DNA of 44,364 bases from an uncultured Bacteroidales bacterium (GCA_902801485.1 CADCIP010000038.1:1-44364); one strand, 5' to 3'; shown: positions 32,630 through 42,128, counted from the stretch's first letter. The notes: a model not told the origin generated them from the letters alone. A program made the numbers and translations.

Positions 32630-33901
32630 TTATTTACGCTCAATGGTTTGAGCTCGATCGGGGCCAACACTGATAATCGTGATAGGAGTGCCGGTTGCCT
32701 TCTCTATATAAGTAATATAATCTTTTAATTGCTGGGGGAACTGAGCCTCGGTTGTCAACTGTGTCAGGTCAGTCTTCCAACCAGGCAGATCTTCGTAAAC
32801 AGCTTGCCAGCCTTCTGTATCATAGGGCATGTCGGTTGTGGTAATTCCATCCTTTTGGTAAGCTATGCAAATGCGGATGGTATCAAAGGTGTCCAGCACA
32901 TCGCTCTTCATCATGATAAGCTGTGTTACTCCGTTTATCATAATGGCATATTTGAGTGCGACTAAATCCAACCAGCCACACCTGCGGTTACGCCCGGTAA
33001 CGGCTCCGTACTCATGCCCAATCTCGCGAATTTTGTCGCCAGTCTCATCAAACAACTCAACGGGGAACGGACCTGAGCCGACACGGGTACTGTAAGCCTT
33101 AAAGATACCGAATACCTCACCTATGCTGTTTGGTGCAACACCCAAGCCTGTACAAACGCCACCGCTGACAGTGTTGCTACTGGAAACAAATGGGTAGGTT
33201 CCGTGGTCTATATCCAACATGGTACCTTGGGCACCCTCTGCCAGCACGTTCTTACCTTCTACCAATGCCTTACCCAGTTCAATCTCGGTATCGGTAAGTT
33301 GGAATTCGCGCATGTACTTAATGCCTTCCATCCAAAGTTTCTCCTCGTCGGTAATATCGAAATCGGTATAGTGCAGGTCTTGCAGAATCTGCATGTGACG
33401 AGACTTAAGCGTTTCATACTTCTGTTGAAAATCAGCAAGAATATCACCTACGCGCAAACCTGTACGGCTGGCCTTTTCGCTATAGGTGGGACCAATGCCT
33501 TTTCCAGTTGTACCTACCTTATTTTTACCTTTTGCTGCTTCGTAGGCGCGGTCTAACACACGATGGGTGGGCAGAATAAGATGAGCACGCTTGCTGATGT
33601 GAAGCCGACTCTTGAGGTCGTAACCTGCAGTCTCCAGTTCCTTGGCTTCCTGCATAAAAAGGTCGGGGGCTATAACACATCCATTACCTATGATGTTGAT
33701 TTTTCCCTCATCGAAGATTCCTGATGGAATACTTCTGAGAACAAATTTTTTTCCCTCGAAGATGATGGTGTGTCCAGCATTGGGACCGCCAGCAAAGCGG
33801 GCTACGATGTCATAACGGGGTGTGAAGCAATCCACAACCTTTCCCTTACCTTCGTCTCCGAAAACGATACCCAGCAGGGCATCAACTTTTCCTTTCTTCA
33901 T
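32630..33901 (-). CDS. purA: Adenylosuccinate synthetase
   Basis: This 423-residue enzyme joins IMP and aspartate with GTP in AMP synthesis. VFGDEGKGKVVD (about 13-24, P-loop) and FAGGPNAGHTI (about 36-46) are diagnostic, and full length is retained. The start at 33901 lies inside the 3' end of the fur-like gene (20-base overlap). Upstream on the mRNA is an A-rich CAAAAA repeat that may help translation start. The convergent gap to the TPR gene holds GCCGTACGGC at 32592-32601. Confidence 0.93.
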   Translation of the reverse strand: MKKGKVDALLGIVFGDEGKGKVVDCFTPRYDIVARFAGGPNAGHTIIFEGKKFVLRSIPSGIFDEGKINIIGNGCVIAPDLFMQEAKELETAGYDLKSRLHISKRAHLILPTHRVLDRAYEAAKGKNKVGTTGKGIGPTYSEKASRTGLRVGDILADFQQKYETLKSRHMQILQDLHYTDFDITDEEKLWMEGIKYMREFQLTDTEIELGKALVEGKNVLAEGAQGTMLDIDHGTYPFVSSSNTVSGGVCTGLGVAPNSIGEVFGIFKAYSTRVGSGPFPVELFDETGDKIREIGHEYGAVTGRNRRCGWLDLVALKYAIMINGVTQLIMMKSDVLDTFDTIRICIAYQKDGITTTDMPYDTEGWQAVYEDLPGWKTDLTQLTTEAQFPQQLKDYITYIEKATGTPITIISVGPDRAQTIERK

Positions 33902-34403
33902 TTCTTTTTATTTTTGTTTTTGTTTTTGTTTTTGCCTTTCTGTTCCTTATACTGTTCTTAACCATGCAACTTCGGCACAGACCGTGAAAATAAAGCACCG
34001 GCTGTGTGATAACGAATTGTTTACATTTCTGTTCACTCAACCAATTCTCAATTTTACTGCTTTCAAGTTTTCGTACTGTTCCACATTTTTGACATACCAG
34101 ACATACCATAGGGTGTGGCATGACGCAACATTCATAATGTGCAGCACGTGACAAGGTATGCTTGATGACAAGTGATGCATCTTCAAATAACTTAAGTGTG
34201 TTAAAGAGGGTTACCCTGCTTACTTGAAACTTGGCGTTTTCCTCCATTAACTCTTGCAATTTATCTATGTTGAAGATGCCTGGTGTACGGCAAATGATAC
34301 GCAAAATTTCAAAGCGCTCTGGCGTTTTGCGTATGTTCTTACCCTTCATGTACTCCGTGAGTCGCTGGGCAGCAAGGTCGTATAAGTCAGTGTTCTCACT
34401 CAT
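33882..34403 (-). CDS. Fur-family transcriptional regulator
   Basis: This 173-residue protein has the winged-helix part (RKTPERFEILRIICRTPG, VSRVTLFNTLKLFEDA) and the metal part with HYECC, CLVCQKCG and GLCRSC. Which metal it senses is not clear; Fur, Zur and PerR are all possible. The C-terminal tail KTKTKTKIKR comes from a 6-bp repeat. The start lies 7 bases after a -7 box, so its mRNA may be nearly leaderless from the proximal promoter. It shares an mRNA with purA. Confidence 0.85.
   Translation of the reverse strand: MSENTDLYDLAAQRLTEYMKGKNIRKTPERFEILRIICRTPGIFNIDKLQELMEENAKFQVSRVTLFNTLKLFEDASLVIKHTLSRAAHYECCVMPHPMVCLVCQKCGTVRKLESSKIENWLSEQKCKQFVITQPVLYFHGLCRSCMVKNSIRNRKAKTKTKTKIKRNEERKS
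33911..33934. repeat. 6-bp tandem repeat (TTTTTG) in fur-like gene
   Basis: Four TTTTTG units. On the coding (minus) strand they read CAAAAA and give alternating Lys-Thr. They lie 10 bases upstream of the purA start, so copy number changes would lengthen the Fur tail and the purA upstream A-rich region. Confidence 0.8.
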
Positions 34404-34410
34404 TCGTTTG

Positions 34411-34446
34411 CAAAGTTACGATTAAGTGAGGGAAGAACAAAATAAA
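34411..34446 (-). promoter_or_regulatory. fur promoter, proximal copy
   Basis: On the minus strand TTTG, 19 bases, TAACTTTG. It is directly in front of the fur-like start. A near-copy lies 82 bases upstream. Confidence 0.65.
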
Positions 34447-34492
34447 TCCTTTATTTTTTCTTCCGAACGGAAGTAATTTCGAGAAGAAGTCT

Positions 34493-34530
34493 CAAAGTTA
34501 CGATTAAGTGAGCGGAATACAAAATAAATT
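34493..34530 (-). promoter_or_regulatory. fur promoter, distal copy
   Basis: Minus-strand module TTTG, 19 bases, TAACTTTG, nearly identical to the proximal copy. Transcripts from here would have a leader of about 85 nt. Confidence 0.6.
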
Positions 34531-34541
34531 CTGATTTATTT

Positions 34542-35090
34542 TTATTCCTCAAAAAATGAGATTGCTGCTATGATAGCCTTGCGAAGGGGAAGGTCTGCCG
34601 TTGAAAGCAGTGATTGAGCCTGATCTTTCAGTTCGGTTACAGACCGATCCTGTAGTTGGGCACCTTGCTGTAGCAGCCTGGCTATGCAAAGAAATCCACA
34701 TAACTGTCGCATTGGAGTTGGTGATGCTATCCATTCAAAAGCTGTAACAGCACACCATGGTTCCTTGCAGAGAAGTTGCATGCAAAGGATTTGTGCTACT
34801 TCTGCAGTTGGTATTTCGTCCATCCAGATATCGGCCATATCTGGAAGGAATTCTTGTGGTGGCATGAGCATTGTCGCCAAAAGTTTGCATTCGCGTATGT
34901 TCTCGTTCCACAACTGCTGTGCTAATGTGCGTGAGGGGGCAAATTCGCTGGCAATGCTTTGCAGACGGGGAAGTTCGACTCCGAACACCAGTTTGTATGG
35001 TGCTCCAGCTTCACGCATCTTAGCACTGAGGATGCCGTTCATGGAAGCTCGCAGTTCTTTCTTGATGTTCTGTATGTCAGAGTTTTCCAT
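34542..35090 (-). CDS. AlkD-like DNA alkylation repair protein
   Basis: This 182-residue helical protein resembles the small HEAT-like AlkD family: VFGVELPRLQSIASEFAP near residue 37, ENIRECKLLATMLMPP, and AFEWIASPTPMRQLCGF. AlkD enzymes remove N3- and N7-alkylated bases. This is shorter than classical AlkD (about 230 residues), so catalysis is less certain. The start at 35090 overlaps the 3' end of the DPP III gene by 14 bases. Confidence 0.7.
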   Translation of the reverse strand: MENSDIQNIKKELRASMNGILSAKMREAGAPYKLVFGVELPRLQSIASEFAPSRTLAQQLWNENIRECKLLATMLMPPQEFLPDMADIWMDEIPTAEVAQILCMQLLCKEPWCAVTAFEWIASPTPMRQLCGFLCIARLLQQGAQLQDRSVTELKDQAQSLLSTADLPLRKAIIAAISFFEE

Positions 35091-36990
35091 ATCGTAGCAT
35101 TTGATGGTCATAGGCTTCGCCGTAATGAATTTCCACATCAGAAATATTGCCTTCCTTGTCATAGACAAGTTTATATTCTGGATTGATGAACCCTTTGTAA
35201 GGAGATAGATTTAGGGAACGCCATCGTTCTAACACCTCAGCGTGTAGCTTTGTATCGACCTGTATGCCAAACTCTTCAACCAATTGGCGAGCTGCATTTA
35301 AATCGCCTTCGCTTTTTATACGTTGTATTTCTGCAAGCAAAGTAGCAAAGGCTGTTCGTAGCAAGGGATAAGAGTGAACCTCAATATAGTGCTTACCTTC
35401 TTTTTCTGTAAGACTGGCGGCTTCGGGGACGTTCTTTAGGGTCCAACGGGCAATTAGGGCACGATTACGCATGTGTGCTTCTTCTATCTGGTGTCCTTTC
35501 TCAATACGCACTAACTGGGTGAGTACTCCATTCATAAGGTAACTGTAATATTGTGCCTTAAAAGCTTCTGCATTTGGAGTAAGACCCAGCTCAACCAGCT
35601 TCTCATCTGCCAGATAATAGAGGCCGAACAAATCTGCCCGTGCTTCTTCTATGGTGCTCCCATAGGCTTTCAGCGCATCAGCGTCGATACCAGGAAGCAG
35701 TTGCCCGCTTCCGTGCCCCAGACATTCGTGAAGGTCGGTATGCAAGTCGTCGCAAATGCCTGCATATTCATTTAGCAACGAGAGAGTAGCCTCGTCTATG
35801 ACAAATTCCTGACGGAGGCCGCTGTCTTTGGCAGCCTGGTTGTATGCATGTGTCAGGTTGCCAATAGTTACACTCTTACTTCCGTATTCGGTCCTGACCC
35901 AGTTACTGTTGGGTAAGTTAATACCTATGGCACTGCTGGGGTAGAGGTCACCTCCCAAAATGGCAGCATTAATAACCTTTGCAGATATGCCCTTACATTC
36001 TTTCTTGCGGAAGCGTGGGTCTATGGGCGAATGGTCTTCGAACCATTGTGCGTTATTGCTTAAGGCATCAGAACGACGTGTTGCTATGGGGTCAACAAAA
36101 TTTACGTAACCTTCCCAACTTGCTTTCAGCCCCAGAGGGTCGCCATACACTTCGGTAAATCCGTTGGTGAAGTCCACCTGACTTTCTGTATCTTGCACCC
36201 AAAGAATGGTATATTCATCAAAAGTCTTAAGATTTCCAGTCTGGTAAAACTCAATAAGTTTTTCTATAACGGTCTTCTGTTTCTGGTTCTCGGCATAGGG
36301 TATAGCCTCCTTGAGAGCAGCAATAATACGGTCGATGTGTTCACCATATAAGCCTCCGCTTTTCCATACGTTTTCATATAATGTTCCGTCAGGAAGTTTT
36401 TCCAACCTGCTGTTCATTCCATACATAATGGGATGCTGGCTATCTCCTTCCTTTTTCTGGTGGGCATAGAAAGATTCCGCTTCCTTTTGTGTAATGCCAT
36501 CCTGATAATAATTGTTGGCGGATGTCAGCAGAAGGTCTTCACCTTCTGTCTGGTTGACCCGTTTGCCGAGGATAGTTGGATTAAAGATAATTGGAATTAA
36601 ATCATCTGCATCCAGATTTGCTTCTTTTGCTGCATCAATAAAAAACTGTTTGGAAAATCCTGGCGTGAATTTCTGGTATCCATAATGATGATGGATACCG
36701 TTACTGAACCAGACACGTTTCAAATATATGGTAAACTGTAGGAATTCGGCAGAAGTACGGTCGCCTTTATATTGTGTGTAGATGGTTTCCAAAACTTGGC
36801 GTACACGCAGATTGTATGCATTATTCTGGTCCCATAGAATATCACGCCCCAACAGAGCTGCCTTGCTAAGGTAGTAGATAAGAAGTTTCTTTCTAAGACT
36901 CAGTTCTTTAAACCCGGGAACCTGATATCGGAGAAGTTGAATGTCAGCAAAGCGTTCGTCCTGAAAAATAAAATCACTCTGCTCCAACAT
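35077..36990 (-). CDS. Dipeptidyl peptidase III (M49 family)
   Basis: This 637-residue protein carries HECLGH, the HEXXGH zinc motif unique to M49 peptidases, and EEARAD further on, which supplies the third zinc ligand. It removes dipeptides from peptide N-termini. There is no signal peptide, so it is likely cytoplasmic, whereas many Bacteroides members are longer and exported. It starts at the last base of the AraC-type gene stop and overlaps the alkD-like gene. Full catalytic set present. Confidence 0.87.
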   Translation of the reverse strand: MLEQSDFIFQDERFADIQLLRYQVPGFKELSLRKKLLIYYLSKAALLGRDILWDQNNAYNLRVRQVLETIYTQYKGDRTSAEFLQFTIYLKRVWFSNGIHHHYGYQKFTPGFSKQFFIDAAKEANLDADDLIPIIFNPTILGKRVNQTEGEDLLLTSANNYYQDGITQKEAESFYAHQKKEGDSQHPIMYGMNSRLEKLPDGTLYENVWKSGGLYGEHIDRIIAALKEAIPYAENQKQKTVIEKLIEFYQTGNLKTFDEYTILWVQDTESQVDFTNGFTEVYGDPLGLKASWEGYVNFVDPIATRRSDALSNNAQWFEDHSPIDPRFRKKECKGISAKVINAAILGGDLYPSSAIGINLPNSNWVRTEYGSKSVTIGNLTHAYNQAAKDSGLRQEFVIDEATLSLLNEYAGICDDLHTDLHECLGHGSGQLLPGIDADALKAYGSTIEEARADLFGLYYLADEKLVELGLTPNAEAFKAQYYSYLMNGVLTQLVRIEKGHQIEEAHMRNRALIARWTLKNVPEAASLTEKEGKHYIEVHSYPLLRTAFATLLAEIQRIKSEGDLNAARQLVEEFGIQVDTKLHAEVLERWRSLNLSPYKGFINPEYKLVYDKEGNISDVEIHYGEAYDHQMLRYGKL

Positions 36991-37466
36991 TATTTGCTTT
37001 TCTTTTTCTTATTGGCAGAATTTTTCTTCTTGGATTCCAGTTTCTCCTGAAGCATTTCCATATTGCTGATTCTGTATTCGCGTGGCGTAATACCCACACG
37101 TTTGTAGAATGCAACGTAGAAGCATTGCCTGTTTTGGAAACCGACAGCCAATGCGATTTCCTCTATGGTCATGTTCAGGTACCTGCGGTCCTTGAGCATA
37201 TACATGGCTTCCTTAATACGGAATTCGTTAACCATCTGAGAATAATTGTCTTGATAACGCAGATTGATAATGGCGCTGATATATCTGACATTTGTGTTCA
37301 GTTCTTCAGCCATTTTCTTTGCAGAATAATTGCAGTCGCGGTATTTTTTCTCAACAATAAACTTTGCCATTATCTGCTGGTACAGTTCATCTACAGTTTC
37401 AATTTTAAGCAATGACCGATAAAGGGGGGTCTTCTGCTTTTTCTCGGTTAAGTTGTACTTTGCCAT
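36990..37466 (-). CDS. AraC-type helix-turn-helix regulator
   Basis: This 158-residue protein is little more than an AraC DNA-binding domain: MAEELNTNVRYISAIINLRY (first HTH) and IEEIALAVGFQNRQCFYVAF (second HTH), with YKRVGITPREYR as the typical end. It lacks a ligand domain. The C-terminus is a Lys-rich tail. It is coupled to the DPP III gene (1-base overlap). Divergent from recQ across a 114-base gap. Confidence 0.85.
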   Translation of the reverse strand: MAKYNLTEKKQKTPLYRSLLKIETVDELYQQIMAKFIVEKKYRDCNYSAKKMAEELNTNVRYISAIINLRYQDNYSQMVNEFRIKEAMYMLKDRRYLNMTIEEIALAVGFQNRQCFYVAFYKRVGITPREYRISNMEMLQEKLESKKKNSANKKKKSK

Positions 37467-37549
37467 AGTTTACCCTAATTATATTGTAGATTTTCGTTGC
37501 AAATGTACAAATGTTTTCTGAAAAATGTAAATATTTCAAAAAAAAATGA

Positions 37550-37557
37550 TAATTTTG
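37550..37557 (+). promoter_or_regulatory. recQ promoter
   Basis: TAATTTTG at the expected distance before ATG 37581. It rules out the longer reading frame starting at 37497, because that start would lie upstream of the transcription start. Confidence 0.6.
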
Positions 37558-37580
37558 TGCAAATTTTTTTACATCCTGAC

Positions 37581-39413
37581 ATGGAAAATGTATTAAAACG
37601 TTACTTTGGATATGTTAATTTCCGTCCTTACCAACGCGAAATAATAGAAAATATTATGCAGGGAAAATCATCCCTAGTACTGATGCCGACTGGTGGCGGA
37701 AAGAGTCTCTGCTACCAATTGCCGGCTCTGATGATGGAAGGAACGTCCATTGTAATCTCTCCCTTGATATCGTTAATGCATGACCAGGTACGCCAGCTTC
37801 GTAGTAATGGTATCCCTGCTGTTGCCTTGAACAGCAGCGCGGAAGAGTTTGACATGATGACTTTGCAAAGAGAGTGTCAGGATGGACACGTAAAGCTTAT
37901 ATTCCTGTCGCCAGAACGTCTGATGCTGGAACTGCCACGTCTGCTTCGGTCTATTCGAATCTCTCTGATTGCCGTGGACGAGGCACACTGCATTTCACAT
38001 TGGGGGCATGATTTCAGACCTGAATACAGCCAGTTGGGAATTTTGAGGGAAAAATTTCCCGATGTGCCTATTGTCGCTCTTACTGCAACAGCCGATAAGG
38101 TAACTCGTTTTGATATTCTTAACCAGTTGAATATTCCGGATGCCAAGGTATTCATCGGTAGCTTCGACCGCCCCAACCTAAGCCTGGATGTCAGACGCGG
38201 ATTGGATTCCTACGAGAAACGCATAGCCATTCTGCACTTTTTGGCTTCTCATCAGGGAGAACCGGGAATTATTTATTGCCTGAGCAAGAAAAATGCCGAG
38301 TCCGTCGCATCTTTTCTTCAGGCACACCATGTAGAAGCTGCTGTGTATCATGCCGGCTTGCCGCTAATGGAGCGCAACAGGACACAGGAGGATTTCCTGA
38401 ACGACAGAGTGCAGGTTGTCTGTGCTACCATTGCTTTTGGAATGGGAATTAATAAGGGAAATGTCCGTTTTGTTATTCACTACAATTTGCCGAAAAGTAT
38501 TGAAAATTACTATCAGGAAATAGGACGGGCTGGTAGAGATGGCGCACCAGCCGACACATTGCTTTTCTATAATGTACAGGACATAGTCCAGCTTACCAAG
38601 TTTGCCCGGACAAGTGGCCAAAGCGAGATAAATATGGAGCGTTTGAACCGTATGCGTGAATATGCTGAGGCTAATGTGTGTCGAAGACGGGTCCTTCTGA
38701 ATTACTTTGGACAGGAGACCGCCAGTGATTGTCATAATTGCGACGTATGCCAGCATCCGCCCCAGTTGTTTGATGGAACGGTGTATGTTCAAATGGCATT
38801 AAGTGCGGTTGTGCGTGCCAACCAGATGATATCCATGCACACCTGTGTCGACATTCTGTGCGGAATTCCATCTCAAGAAGTTGGAAAGTACCAGTATTTC
38901 AAACTGAAAACTTTTGGAGTAGGCCGTGACGTGCCGGTTAAAGACTGGAAAGACTATCTGTTACAGATGTTGCAGAGAGGCTTTATCGAGATAATGTATG
39001 ACCAACATAACCACTTGCACATAACAGATTTGGGTCGGCAGGTTCTTTATGGAGAACGACGTGCCATGCTGGCTGTTATAAGACACGAGGTGCAGCCGTC
39101 GAAGGGAAAAAGAAAACCATTCAGCCAGAAAGAAATATTGCCTGGCTTGTGGAAATTTCCTGCGGATGAGCCGGAGGAAGATAAAGAACTGTTCGAGACG
39201 TTACGGCAACTACGGCTCAGAATAGCCCAACAGAAAGGCGAACCTCCCTTCGTGATTATGTCAGACAAAGTGCTTCACCAGTTAGCCACATACAAGCCTG
39301 TTTCAATGCAGGCCTTTGGGAATATTAATGGAATAGGCGAATATAAATGTGCTACTTATGGCCCTGTGTTCTTGCCAGTAATTATTCAGCATAAGTCAAA
39401 ATCGGGTGCTTGA
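37581..39413 (+). CDS. recQ: ATP-dependent DNA helicase RecQ
   Basis: This 610-residue protein starts at ATG 37581 (MENVLKRYFGYVNFRPYQRE). It has MPTGGGKSLCYQLPA (Walker A), VDEAHCISHWGHDFRPEY (Walker B and RecQ signature), the helicase C part (YYQEIGRAGRDG), the RQC zinc site (CRRR..CHNCDVC) and an HRDC-like C-terminus. It unwinds DNA in recombination and repair. Its 3' end overlaps the convergent Rad50-like gene by 28 bases. Confidence 0.93.
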   Translation: MENVLKRYFGYVNFRPYQREIIENIMQGKSSLVLMPTGGGKSLCYQLPALMMEGTSIVISPLISLMHDQVRQLRSNGIPAVALNSSAEEFDMMTLQRECQDGHVKLIFLSPERLMLELPRLLRSIRISLIAVDEAHCISHWGHDFRPEYSQLGILREKFPDVPIVALTATADKVTRFDILNQLNIPDAKVFIGSFDRPNLSLDVRRGLDSYEKRIAILHFLASHQGEPGIIYCLSKKNAESVASFLQAHHVEAAVYHAGLPLMERNRTQEDFLNDRVQVVCATIAFGMGINKGNVRFVIHYNLPKSIENYYQEIGRAGRDGAPADTLLFYNVQDIVQLTKFARTSGQSEINMERLNRMREYAEANVCRRRVLLNYFGQETASDCHNCDVCQHPPQLFDGTVYVQMALSAVVRANQMISMHTCVDILCGIPSQEVGKYQYFKLKTFGVGRDVPVKDWKDYLLQMLQRGFIEIMYDQHNHLHITDLGRQVLYGERRAMLAVIRHEVQPSKGKRKPFSQKEILPGLWKFPADEPEEDKELFETLRQLRLRIAQQKGEPPFVIMSDKVLHQLATYKPVSMQAFGNINGIGEYKCATYGPVFLPVIIQHKSKSGA

Positions 39414-42046
39414 TTCAAGGCTGAATTGTTGGCAGAGTGGATAGCCTTTTCGTGTTCCTCCAATGCGATGGTCTGGCGGGCAATCTGCATCATAACTTCA
39501 AGACGCTTTTCCTCCAGTGTTTCCATCTGATTTGCCAAGGATTCCTGTAGCGTTTCATTGTCTGCTGTATGGTAATTGCCTTCAGCTTGCAGGGCAATGA
39601 AATGACTGTTAAGTTCATCTACGCGAGTCTGGCTGCGTATGATGTCTTGTTGGACTAATTTAACGCGAGAACGGATATCAACCCAGTCTTTATCTTCGTT
39701 AAAAACCTCCTGAAGCTCTGCATATTGAACAGGGGGATGGTGCATATTGAAATTCCGAATCCAGATGTCCAGTCGGGAGTGCTCCTCGCTCAACATGTCG
39801 CTTAATTCTTTTCCATAGAGAATATGAAATTCGTTCCGGCCTCTGATATAGTCGATATCATGCTGTAGTTTTCGGGTTTCCTCTGATTTGTCTTTTTCTG
39901 CTTGTTTAGCCGTTGCCATTTGCTGGTATGCCATATCATACAACTGTTCCGGACCATTATCTCCCGTAGTCTGCCTGATAGTGTTGTTGTCTGTTTCAAT
40001 ACGGTTCTGACGGTTTTCTGTGCGGTCCCTCATCAACTCCAGATATTGGTTGATGTTCTTGTGCTGGAGCTGCAGCATTTCGTGTCTGATTTTGTATAGC
40101 GCCAGTTCTTGTTCTTCTTTTAGAATCTGTTCATTTACGATGTTCCATTCGTTTGTCAGTTTTACAATCTGTTCGCGTAAGGATTCATGGTTTTTGTCCC
40201 AGATACCTTTCCAGTCCTTTATGGTGATACATTCTTCCAGGTGATGGTAAACTTCGCTGAAGTGTGCATTTTCACTGTCCATCATAGATTCCACTCTTTC
40301 CACCTGTCCCACTCTTACCTGACAGCCTGTATTAACCTCATTCAATCGGACAGTTAAGTCTTTTTTCTGTAATTCCAATGCTTGCAGTTCTTCTCCCAGT
40401 CTGGTAATCTGTGCCATGTGATAGTTAAAGGCATCCAGTTCTTTCTGAGCTTCTTCTGCATCGTTGGCAGTACTTTCTATCATGTGTCTGATGAGGGCCA
40501 TTCTTGCATTCAGGTTTGTGCTGGGCGTACATTCCTTAAACGAAGGGTCCAGCGAGGCAAAGATACCCCATTCTTTTACGTCGTCATTCTGGCGGATGCG
40601 AATGTCATTAAGCGACCGCTCCTCTGAGAATTGTCTGCCTTTGCTCTCGGCCAGATCAAGTCGTAAGTCGTCTAATTGCTGTTGTTTGCCCCGGAGTTCA
40701 GCCGAAAGCAATTCAAAGTCTGTCTTAAACTCTCCTATCAGCTTGCTTTGGTCAAGCATTGTGTCGCTGTGATAGGGATGATGGGTAGCTCCGCATACAG
40801 AGCAGCTGACTCCTTCTTTAAGGTTGGCCCTTAGTTGGATAATGTTCTGTCCTTTACTTAACAGGTATGTATGTTCTTTTTCGTGGCACAGTCTTGAAAG
40901 TTTTCCTACCTGCGTTTCCATCTCTCTGATGTTTCGCTCTGTGTTTTCGATGTGCAGGCGGAGTTCGTTCAGTGTCTTAACCTTCTCCTCGATGCTAATG
41001 TATCCCACTGTAATCTGATGCCATAAAGATTGGGCAGAAACCAGCATCTGCTTCATGCTTTTCAGTTGCATGGCGCGTTCCTGTAGTTTATAGCTGTTTT
41101 GTCCCAGAATGCTGTTCCTGTGCATCTGCAGTTCACCCTCCAGCGCTTCTATTTCCGATGTAACCTCCTGATATTTGCTGAAGACCCTTTCCAAAAGCTT
41201 GTTTTCCTCGTTTTGCTTCTGAATTGTATTAACTTGCAGATTTTTGGTCTTTAGCTGTTGTTCTTCAATTTCCTGAAGATTGTCAAGGAGGAGCAGAATT
41301 TTTTCTGCATGCAGAATCGTCTGTTCGTGGATCTCCATTGTCTGGCGCTTTTCCTTGTGATGAGCAAGTTCATCCGAGAGAAGGTCTATTCTTTGTTCCG
41401 CCTCGGAAATGTTGCTTTCCAGTATGCTAACCTGCTGTTGGGCTTTTTCCGAAAGTTGACCCAGATTGTCTATTTCTTCCTGATAAGCCTGATTGGCACC
41501 TTGTAATGTGAAGGCATGAAAAATCTGGTCGTGAATATTGTAAAGTCTTTCTTCTGTACTCTTGCGTTGGTTCTCAACCTGAACTTGCAGTTTTTCCTGT
41601 CTGTTCCATTCCTCGCGCAGCTCATCACTATCCCGTTCCAGTTCGCTCATGCTGCGTTTGTTCCCGTCTGTAAGTTTCTCCAGAATTGTCAGTCGTTGAA
41701 AAGTTCCCTGAATACCCTCGAACATTTCAAAACGTTCCAATTGGTTGATGTCTTTCGAAATGGAAGCCTGCTTTTTGTTTAGCTCATACAGATTGGCCTT
41801 CTCTTGTTTGAGTTCAAGCTGTAGCTTGTTGTATCTGCGTAGCCACTCCTGTTGCTTGCGAAGCCGCTCCAGGCTTTCCTCTATATTGCTGAGTTTTGTC
41901 TCGGCCAGACGTTTTGTCTCTTTAATCCGTTGAAGCTGTGTTGTATTCAGCATCTTGGGATTTCTGATGGGGTTTGGAATGGTTGTTATATTGTTCTGCT
42001 CAGTTTCTGGAGCCTGCTTGTCTGTATCTTTACCAAAAATATTCAT
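39386..42046 (-). CDS. Rad50/SbcC-like coiled-coil protein with zinc hook, no ATPase head
   Basis: This 886-residue protein is almost entirely coiled coil, broken in the middle by VSCSVCGATHHPYH, a Rad50/SbcC zinc hook with Cys415 and Cys418. Unlike SbcC or Rad50 it has neither a Walker A motif at the N-terminus (it begins MNIFGKDTDKQ and goes straight into coil) nor a Walker B/signature at the C-terminus. Hook-mediated dimerisation is therefore predicted, ATPase activity is not. It could be a structural or clamping protein in DNA repair. ATG 42046 is chosen; a longer frame to 42145 lies across the promoter at 42067. Convergent overlap with recQ. Confidence 0.75.
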   Translation of the reverse strand: MNIFGKDTDKQAPETEQNNITTIPNPIRNPKMLNTTQLQRIKETKRLAETKLSNIEESLERLRKQQEWLRRYNKLQLELKQEKANLYELNKKQASISKDINQLERFEMFEGIQGTFQRLTILEKLTDGNKRSMSELERDSDELREEWNRQEKLQVQVENQRKSTEERLYNIHDQIFHAFTLQGANQAYQEEIDNLGQLSEKAQQQVSILESNISEAEQRIDLLSDELAHHKEKRQTMEIHEQTILHAEKILLLLDNLQEIEEQQLKTKNLQVNTIQKQNEENKLLERVFSKYQEVTSEIEALEGELQMHRNSILGQNSYKLQERAMQLKSMKQMLVSAQSLWHQITVGYISIEEKVKTLNELRLHIENTERNIREMETQVGKLSRLCHEKEHTYLLSKGQNIIQLRANLKEGVSCSVCGATHHPYHSDTMLDQSKLIGEFKTDFELLSAELRGKQQQLDDLRLDLAESKGRQFSEERSLNDIRIRQNDDVKEWGIFASLDPSFKECTPSTNLNARMALIRHMIESTANDAEEAQKELDAFNYHMAQITRLGEELQALELQKKDLTVRLNEVNTGCQVRVGQVERVESMMDSENAHFSEVYHHLEECITIKDWKGIWDKNHESLREQIVKLTNEWNIVNEQILKEEQELALYKIRHEMLQLQHKNINQYLELMRDRTENRQNRIETDNNTIRQTTGDNGPEQLYDMAYQQMATAKQAEKDKSEETRKLQHDIDYIRGRNEFHILYGKELSDMLSEEHSRLDIWIRNFNMHHPPVQYAELQEVFNEDKDWVDIRSRVKLVQQDIIRSQTRVDELNSHFIALQAEGNYHTADNETLQESLANQMETLEEKRLEVMMQIARQTIALEEHEKAIHSANNSALNQAPDFDLC

Positions 42047-42066
42047 TTCTTTCTTATTTTTCTCTG

Positions 42067-42074
42067 CAAAGGTA
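42067..42074 (-). promoter_or_regulatory. Promoter of Rad50-like gene
   Basis: TACCTTTG on the minus strand, 20 bases before ATG 42046. Divergent from the hisS promoter. Confidence 0.6.
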
Positions 42075-42104
42075 CAAAAAATATTTGTATTTCCGTTTTC
42101 CACT

Positions 42105-42125
42105 CTTTCACTTTTCACTTTTAAT
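42105..42125. repeat. 7-bp tandem repeat (TTTTCAC type), short
   Basis: CTTTCAC, TTTTCAC and TTTTAAT are three 7-bp units, the last degenerate, lying between the divergent promoters. Weakest of the five loci. Confidence 0.45.
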
Positions 42126-42128
42126 TCG

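Noticed and set aside
37497-37580. Upstream extension of recQ
   Set aside because: It contains the promoter -7 box and encodes residues not typical of RecQ.
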